Positions 24,390 through 31,951 of a stretch of 34,769 nt of DNA are shown here, piece by piece. A program made the position numbers and the translations under genes. The stretch is from assembly GCA_007133365.1 (NCBI GenBank), contig SLMV01000001.1, positions 1 through 34,769 on the forward strand, given 5' to 3'. Every line of letters begins with the position of its first letter. Position 1 is the stretch's first letter. The stretch is from Clostridia bacterium (lineage in GTDB: Bacteria; Bacillota; Sulfobacillia; SLMV01). A model generated the notes under the pieces. It did no database searches. It saw only the letters and a program-made list of their open reading frames with translations, and was not told the DNA's origin.

Positions 24390-26090
24390 GTGACAGACAA
24401 ACTGGCGCTAAATTTTGATCGGTATTATCAATATGCGGAACTGACCGAATTTTTGGAGACGGCATGCCGAGAATATCCAGATCTCGCCCGATTGGAGTCG
24501 ATTGGCCGTTCGTTTGAGGGACGCGATATTTGGTTACTAACCATTACACAGCAAGGGCAGCGGTGCCCCGAAGACAAACCGGCCATTTTCGTTGACGGCA
24601 ATACGCATGCTCCGGAAGTAACCGGAACCATGGTTTGCCTCTATCTGATCGAACAGTTGTTGAAAAAATATCAGCAAGATGATACCGTGACCTACCTGCT
24701 CGATACCCGGACATTCTATATTGTGCCTCGCGTCAATCCCGATGGGGCCGAGCGGTTTTTGACGTCACCCGACATCATCTATCGGACGTCGCGTCCGAAT
24801 CCAGATTTTTATCGGGAACCTAATCATCTTTATCCTTGTGATGTCAACGGGGACGGTGAGCTGTTGACCATGCGGGTGAAAGATCCCAACGGCACCCATC
24901 GCGTTTCCGAGCTTGATGAACGCCTGATGATACCCCGTGAACCGGGTGAAATTGGCGCGACCTATTACATGTTGTATCCGGAAGGAAGCATCCATGCCTA
25001 CGATGGCGGCGAAATCCGCCTGGGTAAGTCGCCGTGGAGTGCCGATGTGAACCGCAATTTCCCGGCGCACTGGAGTCCCGAGCAGGATGGTTCGGGTCCC
25101 TACCCGGTATCGGAACCGGAAACGCGAGCACTGGTCGAATTTATTACGTCGCACCCGAATATTGCCACCATGCAATCCTACCACACAAGAGGCGGCATTA
25201 TCCTTCGCCCGTCGGCGTATTCTCCGGATGATGCGCTTGATCCGGATGATATTCGATTGTTTGAGACCATTGGTCGCTTAGGGAGCGATCTCACCGGATA
25301 TCCGGTGATGTCCATTTACCACGGTTTTACCCAGGATCCAAAGCAGGCCCGGCGGGGTGTTTCGCTTGATTGGGCTTACGAACATGAGGGACTTCTAGCC
25401 TATTCCATCGAGCTGTGGGACAAATATGCTCAAGCTGGAATTGCGGCGAAAGAACAACAACAAAATGAACCGATTCCCGAAGAAGATCAGGTGGCGCTTT
25501 TGCGGTGGACCGACGAAGAGGAGCTTAACGCCTTCGTTGATTGGCATGAATTTGACCATCCCCAGTTGGGCCGGGTTGAATTGGGTGGCTTTAAGCAGAA
25601 AACCTTTGATATCAACGTCCCTTTCACGTTCCTTTCGTCCGAGTGCGAAAAGAATGTCCGATTTCTCGTTCGACAAGCACTGGTGACTCCGTGCTTGGAA
25701 CTTTTCGGCCCCCAAGTACGGCAGGTGGAAGCCCATACGTATCGGATCACCTTGGATATACAAAATACGGGTTACTTGCCGACTCATGTGACCCAACAAG
25801 CCCTAAAGAATGGTCGGGTGAAACCGGTTGAGGTTACCCTTGATGGCGTGGGATTTGAGTATGTCGAAGGTGCGAAGGTTCAGGTTCTCGGTCACTTGGG
25901 CGGTTACGGTCAGGGGGGGCGTCGAGGCTTTAGTGGACCTACGGGACACCGGCGGCGCGTCAGTTGGGTCGTAAAGGGCGCTCCGAAGGACATGCGGCTG
26001 GATTTTAACGTGGCATCGCATCGGGCCGGGCTCCTCCGGCATCAGGTGGCACTCGAATCCCTCCTGAGCGAGGATGGAGCGTTGACTTGA
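24390..26090 (+). CDS. M14-family zinc carboxypeptidase
   Basis: A 566-residue metallocarboxypeptidase. Zinc ligands are His73 and Glu76 (GNTHAPE) and His265 (MQSYHTRGG); NPDG and DVNRNFP carry the usual substrate-binding residues; YSIELWD holds the catalytic Glu. A loop with DVNGDGELLTM between NPDG and NRNFP is typical of one bacterial branch of the family. The last 130 residues are beta-rich and include a Gly/Arg-rich loop (GGYGQGGRRGFSG), probably an accessory domain. No signal peptide is seen, so a cytosolic role is likely, unlike secreted digestive relatives. The GTG at 24390 follows GGGAGG by eight bases. It diverges from the AstE-like gene, which has the same protein fold. Specificity is unknown. 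Confidence 0.9.
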   Translation: MTDKLALNFDRYYQYAELTEFLETACREYPDLARLESIGRSFEGRDIWLLTITQQGQRCPEDKPAIFVDGNTHAPEVTGTMVCLYLIEQLLKKYQQDDTVTYLLDTRTFYIVPRVNPDGAERFLTSPDIIYRTSRPNPDFYREPNHLYPCDVNGDGELLTMRVKDPNGTHRVSELDERLMIPREPGEIGATYYMLYPEGSIHAYDGGEIRLGKSPWSADVNRNFPAHWSPEQDGSGPYPVSEPETRALVEFITSHPNIATMQSYHTRGGIILRPSAYSPDDALDPDDIRLFETIGRLGSDLTGYPVMSIYHGFTQDPKQARRGVSLDWAYEHEGLLAYSIELWDKYAQAGIAAKEQQQNEPIPEEDQVALLRWTDEEELNAFVDWHEFDHPQLGRVELGGFKQKTFDINVPFTFLSSECEKNVRFLVRQALVTPCLELFGPQVRQVEAHTYRITLDIQNTGYLPTHVTQQALKNGRVKPVEVTLDGVGFEYVEGAKVQVLGHLGGYGQGGRRGFSGPTGHRRRVSWVVKGAPKDMRLDFNVASHRAGLLRHQVALESLLSEDGALT

Positions 26091-26149
26091 AAGCGATGAA
26101 AGTGGCAGAGGCGTAACGTCCTTTTATTTCGATCATCGACCGATAAGTG

Positions 26150-26188
26150 GGGGCGTCCAGGTGGCATTGACCGGCGCCCCTCAGTTTT
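26150..26188 (+). terminator. Intrinsic terminator after the M14 carboxypeptidase gene
   Basis: GGGGCG (26150-26155) pairs with CGCCCC (26175-26180), with a further CC-GGT/ACC-GG inner stem, followed by TCAGTTTT. It starts 60 bases after the stop codon. Confidence 0.65.
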
Positions 26189-26602
26189 CCTAAGCGCCCT
26201 CTTGGGGGCAGATCAATTTCAAATATTGGACCGGATCCGATGGTCGGATCACCAAAGGTCAGACGTAATCAGAATTTCGAAGCCGCGCCGATAGCTGGTG
26301 CCGGTCTTTTCTGATTGGAAATGTAAGCGATGAAGCGAAACGCCAAATCGCAAAATGACAAGCACGCTTTGATTCTGAGAGGACGTGCCGATGAAATCGG
26401 ATTTGGAAGGGGCAAACATAGTGAATACGTAGGATGCTCTTCCATTAAGCGATCGTGATCAGCCGCCGTCCAACGGGTGCGATGGTTCGCGTTTCGATCA
26501 TCTCGTTTGATGGAAGTCCAAAGGGGCTTATCAACGCAGCGGGTCATGGTTGCATCCTTTTTGAAGGGATGCGGATGACAAGAATCCTTTGGCGGTAAGC
26601 GG
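26189..26602. other. Intergenic region with a second strong hairpin
   Basis: About 410 bases lie between the M14 terminator and the end of the convergent hybrid kinase gene. A hairpin GATCCGA-TGG-TCGGATC (26234-26250), flanked by TTGG and CCAA, is clear but has no T tract. No gene was supported; a minus-strand open frame here does not look like protein. Confidence 0.4.
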
Positions 26603-28195
26603 TTAGTCATGGGGGTATCGTTCGCTGATGACGTCCAAAATAGCAGACTGGAGATGATGGATGTTGATGGGCTTTATCAGCAGACGATCAAATCCCGCTT
26701 CGTAGACCTCTTCGATTTGTGCGGTGAGGCTGTATCCTGTAATTGCAATGAGCGGGATGTCCTTGTGCTCGGGATATTCTCGCATTTTTTGGGCAAAATG
26801 GCATCCGGACATGTCGGGCAGTGTTAAATCACATAGGATGACATCCGGCTTTGATTCCAAAAGTGCTTGAAGTCCATCGCCACCGGAATAGGCAACGCGC
26901 GCTTCGAATTGGAGGAGGCCGAGGAGTTCGGAGAAACTTAGTGCGAGCTCCCGGTTGTCATCGATGATGAGCACATGGTATCGGCGATGTTTAGATGAAG
27001 GGGAGTCCGGGCATTCTTTTGAGTCGGTCGTCTGGCTGTTGACCAGCGGCAGTTCGATAATGAATTTTGCCCCTTTCGCATTTTTGGGGTTTTCGGCCCA
27101 GATTTTCCCCGAATGCTGGCAGACGAGATCCCGAGCCAGTGCCAAACCGAGCCCGAGTCCGGCCGGTCGCTCCTTTTGTTGACCGGGTATTTGGATGAAC
27201 GGTTGGAAAATGGCATCTTTTAGGGAGTCCGGGATGCCGATGCCGGTATCACGCACGATGAGGCGGGCGACGCCTTTCGCTTTATCATCCGCGAGCGTGA
27301 TGGTCACGGTTCCTCCAGTTGGAGTGAATTTATGAGCGTTTTGCAAAAGATTGCCGATGACTTGCCCCATCCGCGCAGGATCCACATCGGCCCAAACCGG
27401 TTGTTTAGGCAGATTTGTCTTCACTTTCAGCGCTTTTTTGTAAAAAGAAGGCCGTAAACCCTGCACAGCATTTTGTACCAGCTGACGAAGATCCTGCCTT
27501 TCTCGTTCCAACTGAAGTTGATTTTGCTTGATCCGATTGATATCGAGAAGATCGTGAATGAGGTAGTTGACCTGCTCGATTTGTCGTTCAATCGTTGTGA
27601 GGGCGCGCCCGGTTTGGGCGGAGTGAGGCACGGTATGGTTTAGAATCTCGACACTATTGACCAAAGGGGTTAGGGTATTTCGAAGTTCGTGGCCCAAAGT
27701 GGCGATAAAGACATCCTTGCTCCGATCGGCTTCTTGGAGTTGGTCAGCCAATTGCCGATGTTGCTGTTCACTTTGTCGAACCGCATCTTCTGCTTTTTTT
27801 CGTTTCGTCATGTCTTTTATGACGATGGCGAGATGCTTTTCGGATACTTTGGATAGGATGACGAGTACCCACTGATCGGGACGTCCCCCGACGCCTTCGT
27901 AATATTGCGGAACGCCGGTATCAAGCACTTTGTCCCCGCGGGCTGCCCAAAGGGTCTCCGAGCCTTGATACGCGGTGACCTCGGATAGCAAACGTCCACG
28001 CGTATCCTGGTATTCGCGTCGATATTGCTGAAGATAAGCAGGATTGGCATCCAAAATCCGGATGTCGGCGGGCTGTCCTGCCGCGTCATGGACGATGGTA
28101 CCGATCAAAATTCCATCGGCCATGCTCAGAAAAAGATTTCGATATAGCGAATTGCGGATCGGACCGCTGTTTGGTGTCTCGCTATCAGGGGGCAT
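26603..28195 (-). CDS. Soluble hybrid histidine kinase: PAS-HisKA-HATPase-receiver
   Basis: A 530-residue signalling protein without membrane helices. A PAS domain (about 18-130) is followed by a short coiled coil, a HisKA domain with the phospho-accepting His169 in FIATLGHELRNTLTPLVNSV, a HATPase domain (NLLQNAHKF N-box, RDTGIGIP G1 box, GLGLGLALA G2 box), and a receiver domain (about 405-525) with Asp456 in CDLTLPDMSG and Lys in KPINIHH. The single receiver could hand phosphate on to a phosphotransfer protein or work internally. No output domain is attached. The ATG at 28195 follows GTTGGGAGCGTCA. A TCGACA/TATAAT promoter (28286-28315) lies about 100 bases upstream. Confidence 0.92.
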   Translation of the reverse strand: MPPDSETPNSGPIRNSLYRNLFLSMADGILIGTIVHDAAGQPADIRILDANPAYLQQYRREYQDTRGRLLSEVTAYQGSETLWAARGDKVLDTGVPQYYEGVGGRPDQWVLVILSKVSEKHLAIVIKDMTKRKKAEDAVRQSEQQHRQLADQLQEADRSKDVFIATLGHELRNTLTPLVNSVEILNHTVPHSAQTGRALTTIERQIEQVNYLIHDLLDINRIKQNQLQLERERQDLRQLVQNAVQGLRPSFYKKALKVKTNLPKQPVWADVDPARMGQVIGNLLQNAHKFTPTGGTVTITLADDKAKGVARLIVRDTGIGIPDSLKDAIFQPFIQIPGQQKERPAGLGLGLALARDLVCQHSGKIWAENPKNAKGAKFIIELPLVNSQTTDSKECPDSPSSKHRRYHVLIIDDNRELALSFSELLGLLQFEARVAYSGGDGLQALLESKPDVILCDLTLPDMSGCHFAQKMREYPEHKDIPLIAITGYSLTAQIEEVYEAGFDRLLIKPINIHHLQSAILDVISERYPHD

Positions 28196-28218
28196 TGACG
28201 CTCCCAACTCCTATCCGG

Positions 28219-28238
28219 TATCTGATTCTATCTGATTC
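28219..28238. repeat. Tandem 10-bp direct repeat TATCTGATTC x2
   Basis: Two exact copies of TATCTGATTC stand head to tail 24 bases upstream of the hybrid kinase start and about 48 bases downstream of its -10. A 10-base period is one DNA turn, so the same face of the helix would be bound twice. This may be a regulator site within the leader. Confidence 0.45.
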
Positions 28239-28285
28239 GGCTAGTCTTGGCGTACTATTGGCGACCCGATTGATTATTTCCTGCC

Positions 28286-28315
28286 ATTATAGAGAAAAAT
28301 GTCATATACTGTCGA
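28286..28315 (-). promoter_or_regulatory. Promoter of the hybrid histidine kinase gene
   Basis: On the minus strand, TCGACA (complement of 28310-28315) and a perfect TATAAT (complement of 28286-28291) stand 18 bases apart, about 90 to 120 bases upstream of the ATG at 28195. Confidence 0.6.
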
Positions 28316-29010
28316 GAATCAGGGGGTGGAGACCGAGAAGCGCTATTGGTCAGGGTCCTTCGGCAGAGAGAAGTGGTATCCCTTTCTCCGAGAACCATGT
28401 GGTTCCGAGTCGTTCGACATTGCGGGTGGTGACGTGAATCGGATCTTATGTTTGCTATCCCCTTACGATACTACTGATTATCGTCAAGCCAAAGGAGACA
28501 CAAAACCTTGAAAGGGACAAGGTTGAATCAAGGGCCCCTGAGGAGATGGTGAGACGAAACGGTTTTTTCGTTGCGTAAAGGACGATTTATTAAGGGTTGC
28601 GCACAGTCGTGGTTGTCCTGCCGAGAGAACCTTTCGAAAATCCGAACCATATCGAGCATCATAGAGCGCATTTGGGTCAAGAAGCCCCCAAAGGCTAATC
28701 CAGGAGAAAGCGATGAACTCGAACTTTTCTACCTGCGTGCTTCCGTTAGGAAGCGGGTGACGAAGATGGGAGATACTAAGATGGACGATTATGTTTTTGG
28801 TCTATTTTGGTTTAATATATAATGACATGAATATAGTAATCGGAAAACACAAACGGAACCACGGCGATTGGTTAAGATCATGTGTTTAAAATTGAATTCG
28901 AACGAGCAGGGGGTTTTGATAGGGGCGATTCGAACCGAACCGCAATCTATGCGATCCTCGGCGCATTGGGCTGCAATTTAACGGGCGACGGCAGATATTG
29001 TTGATGAAGC

Positions 29011-30795
29011 ATGAGCTCCGCGAGTAAGGAGGTGGAGGCGATCATCGAACTCGGTTTTAGTGTGTTGGCAAGAAATTTGGTTTTTCTGCTAGCGTTAGTG
29101 GCTGTTCACAATATGGTGCCGCCACTTGCGGAGAAATCTCGCACCCGGAATCGAGTGGCCCAGGGATTGGTGGTTGGATTCATCGGCATTGTGTTGATGA
29201 TGGTAGGCTTTGAAGCCGTACCCGGCACTTTGTTTGATGGACGGGCGGTTCTCCTTGGGATTTCCGGATTGTTCTTGGGGATGGTTCCCACCGGTATTGC
29301 CGTTGTGATAACCGCCACCTTTCGTCTTTTCACCGGAGGTGTGGGTGCGATTCCCGGGGTTCTCATGATCGTAGGGGCAGCCGGATTGGGGCTGGCGTGG
29401 CGACGTTGGCGCCTTCCAAATGAAGTGAACGTGCGATGGCAAGAACTCTTGGTGTTTGGTTTGGCGAGCCAAGTGATTACACTGGGGGTTATCGCACTGT
29501 TGCCTGCTCCAGCCGCTGGGGAGCTTTTCCGGGCGGTGGGCTTGCCGTCGATCTTGCTTTTTCCGGGCGTGACCGTGTTGGTCGGTTTACTCATGATCCG
29601 AAACGAAAGGGAACGCCATCATCTGGAGTCCCTTCGCCAAAGTGAGCAGCGCTTTCGCCGCCTATTAGACGAAGCGCCGGATGCCATCATCGTTCAGACC
29701 GAGGGGAAGTTCACACTGGTCAATAAGGCGGCACTTGAGTTTTATGGCGCAGATTCGATCGACGATCTAATCGGACGACCCATTCTGAATCGCTTGGATC
29801 CAGAGTATCAAGAGGCGGGCGAGCAAAGGATAGAAAAATTGTTGAACGAAAAATGCTCGACTTCACCTATGGAACAGGTTCACCGCCGCCTCGATGGCAC
29901 GCCGGTGTCCGCGGAAGTGTCGGCGGCGCCAATTACTTTTGAGGGTAAAGATGGCGCTCTGGTCTTTCTCCGCGATATAAGCGAGCGGAAAAGACTCGAA
30001 ACCGCACAAAGGGAAATGGAGGCCTCGCTTCGCGAGCAGCAGAAGATGCAAGCGATTGGGACTTTGGCAGGCGGCGTAGCTCACGAAATCAACAATCCGA
30101 TCAACGGCATCATGAACTATGCGCAGTTGATTGTGGATTCTGTGGATGCCGAGCAGCCGGAAGCGACGTTTGCCCGTGAGATCATTGAGGAATGCGAACG
30201 CGTTGCCAACATCACCGAACAGCTTCTGCGGTTTGCTCGTCACGACCATCAGTCGCATAGTCCGGCACGGGTGGGCGATATCATCGAGCGGACGCTGTCG
30301 TTGGTCCGTACCCTCATCCGACGTGAGCAGATTCGATTGGACGTTTCGGTGGAAGATGATTTGCCCTCGATAAGATGCCGAGCTCAGCAGATTCAGCAGG
30401 TCATCATGAATTTGGTCATGAATGCACGCGATGCTTTAAATTCCAAATATCCGGGTTATCATGAGAATAAAGTAATTCGACTCCATGTCGAGCAAGTTGA
30501 GAGAAATGCCGATTCGTGGATCAAAATCCAGGTGGAAGATCGGGGGGTCGGCATTGATGATAGGATCCGGGATCGCATTTTTGAGCCCTTCTTTACGACC
30601 AAGTCCCGGGAGCTAGGAGCCGGTTTAGGACTCACCATCAGCTATTCGATTGTCAACGAACATGGAGGACGTCTCTGGTATCGCTCCGAAGCAGGTGAAT
30701 ATACGATTTTTACAATAGAACTACCGATCAATCCGACTGAGCAGCGAACACGTGTGGTTCAAATGCAACCGGTCGAGGGGAATGACCTACAGTGA
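29011..30795 (+). CDS. LytS-type 5TM sensor histidine kinase
   Basis: A 594-residue kinase. Residues about 15-195 form five or six membrane helices with the 5TMR-LYT pattern (LLGISGLFLGMVPTGIAVVI and TGGVGAIPGVLMI). A coiled coil and a PAS domain (about 212-325) follow, then HisKA with His358 in GGVAHEINNPINGIMNYAQ, and HATPase with NLVMNARDAL, DRGVGI (510-515) and GAGLGLTI. Kinases with this membrane module sense cell-envelope or small-molecule signals, but the pairing with an NtrB-like HisKA and HATPase differs from LytS itself, whose kinase domain is of another type. The ATG at 29011 has a weak GATGAAG upstream. It overlaps the downstream receiver gene as GTGA, which points to a cognate pair. 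Confidence 0.9.
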   Translation: MSSASKEVEAIIELGFSVLARNLVFLLALVAVHNMVPPLAEKSRTRNRVAQGLVVGFIGIVLMMVGFEAVPGTLFDGRAVLLGISGLFLGMVPTGIAVVITATFRLFTGGVGAIPGVLMIVGAAGLGLAWRRWRLPNEVNVRWQELLVFGLASQVITLGVIALLPAPAAGELFRAVGLPSILLFPGVTVLVGLLMIRNERERHHLESLRQSEQRFRRLLDEAPDAIIVQTEGKFTLVNKAALEFYGADSIDDLIGRPILNRLDPEYQEAGEQRIEKLLNEKCSTSPMEQVHRRLDGTPVSAEVSAAPITFEGKDGALVFLRDISERKRLETAQREMEASLREQQKMQAIGTLAGGVAHEINNPINGIMNYAQLIVDSVDAEQPEATFAREIIEECERVANITEQLLRFARHDHQSHSPARVGDIIERTLSLVRTLIRREQIRLDVSVEDDLPSIRCRAQQIQQVIMNLVMNARDALNSKYPGYHENKVIRLHVEQVERNADSWIKIQVEDRGVGIDDRIRDRIFEPFFTTKSRELGAGLGLTISYSIVNEHGGRLWYRSEAGEYTIFTIELPINPTEQRTRVVQMQPVEGNDLQ

Positions 30796-31895
30796 GCAAA
30801 GTTTTGATTGTTGATGATGAAAAGAGCATTCGGGTAACGCTAAAGGCTTTTCTGGAAAACGCCGACTATACCGCCGAGGTGGCGGAGAATGCGCAAGAAG
30901 CCAAGGTTAAATTGAAGCAGGAAGAGTTCGACGTCGTCATTACCGACGTGATTATGCCGCGCATTTCCGGGATGGAGTTGGTGGAGGACGTTCGGGCATC
31001 ATCGCCGGATACCCAGGTTATCATTATGACCGGGGAGCCGACCGTCGAAACGGCTATGGAAGCCGTCCGGGCCGGAGCGTATGATTATATTCCCAAACCC
31101 ATTAATAAGGACATTCTTTTGAAGACGGTGGGACAAGCCGCCCACATCAAAGGGCTTTCCGACGCTAAACGACGGCTCGAACGAATCAACCAGAACTACC
31201 AAAGCACTTTGGAGGCCATGGTGGAGCGTCGAACGAAGGCCTTGTACCGGGCGGTACGCAATATGGTGTCGCTGTTATCGAAGGTGGTGGAAATGCGGGA
31301 TCTTTATACATCGGGGCATCAACGTCGGGTTGGAAATCTTGCAGCTGCGATGGCGAGGGAGCTCGGGGCTTCCCAGGAGGTCATTGATGACATTCGGGTG
31401 GCCGGCTACCTCCACGACCTTGGGAAAATTGTCGTGCCCTCCGAAATCCTGTCAAAACCGGCAATATTGACGCCTGAGGAGATGCAGCTGGTCCAATCGC
31501 ACGCCATTTATGGGATGCGTCTGATAAAAGAGGTGGAATTGCCCGACATCATTTCCGATATGATTTATGAGCATCATGAACGGCTAGATGGTTCGGGATA
31601 TCCCCGCGGTCTCGCCGGGACGGAGATTCATGCGGAAGCCCATTTCTTGATCGTTGCCAATGTGGTCGAGGCGATGAGCTCACATCGACCCTATCGGCCG
31701 GCCCATGGCATTCAGGCGGCCTTGGCAGAAATCCGATCGAATCGGGGGCGGTTATACCAACCGGAAGTGGTGGATGCGTGCATCCGTCTTTTCGAAGAAC
31801 AGAAGTACCAGTTGGATGACACGATGATCCAAGTCAATTTAACCTTTGGGCTGGGGGCGGCAGCTTCTGTGGATAATGGAGTCCGGGCCAAATAG
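30792..31895 (+). CDS. RpfG-like response regulator: receiver plus HD-GYP phosphodiesterase
   Basis: A 367-residue response regulator. The receiver (1-120) has Asp8 and Asp9, phospho-acceptor Asp52 in VITDVIMPRISG, Thr80 and Lys102 in PKPIN. A helical linker (about 125-160) leads to the HD-GYP domain with His208 and Asp209 in LHDLGKIVVP, HHE (261-263) and GYP (269-271). HD-GYP domains hydrolyse c-di-GMP, so phosphorylation by the preceding kinase would be expected to tune c-di-GMP loss. The GTG start overlaps the kinase stop (GTGA), giving translational coupling. The diguanylate cyclase gene follows about 50 bases later. Family placement is firm; activity is inferred from the intact motifs. 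Confidence 0.93.
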   Translation: MSKVLIVDDEKSIRVTLKAFLENADYTAEVAENAQEAKVKLKQEEFDVVITDVIMPRISGMELVEDVRASSPDTQVIIMTGEPTVETAMEAVRAGAYDYIPKPINKDILLKTVGQAAHIKGLSDAKRRLERINQNYQSTLEAMVERRTKALYRAVRNMVSLLSKVVEMRDLYTSGHQRRVGNLAAAMARELGASQEVIDDIRVAGYLHDLGKIVVPSEILSKPAILTPEEMQLVQSHAIYGMRLIKEVELPDIISDMIYEHHERLDGSGYPRGLAGTEIHAEAHFLIVANVVEAMSSHRPYRPAHGIQAALAEIRSNRGRLYQPEVVDACIRLFEEQKYQLDDTMIQVNLTFGLGAAASVDNGVRAK

Positions 31896-31951
31896 CGAAG
31901 GATCATGCATTGACGAATGGAGCGTTTGGTTTTATGACACAAGGTGACGCG

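Larger units (their letters stand above)
28196..29010. other. Long divergent intergenic region with promoter elements
   Basis: About 815 bases between the divergent hybrid kinase and LytS-type kinase genes. It contains a tandem direct repeat (28219-28238), a minus-strand promoter (28286-28315), a short AACCTTG/CAAGGTT hairpin (28504-28524) and an AT-rich TATAAT (28818-28823) upstream of the LytS-type gene. No gene was supported. Confidence 0.4.

Noticed and set aside
26269..26610. 113-codon minus-strand frame after the hybrid kinase
   Set aside because: No ribosome site and no similarity to any family; probably chance.
28571..28822. 83-codon plus-strand frame in the kinase spacer
   Set aside because: TTG start without a ribosome site, no recognised domain; the frame ends inside an AT-rich promoter-like segment.
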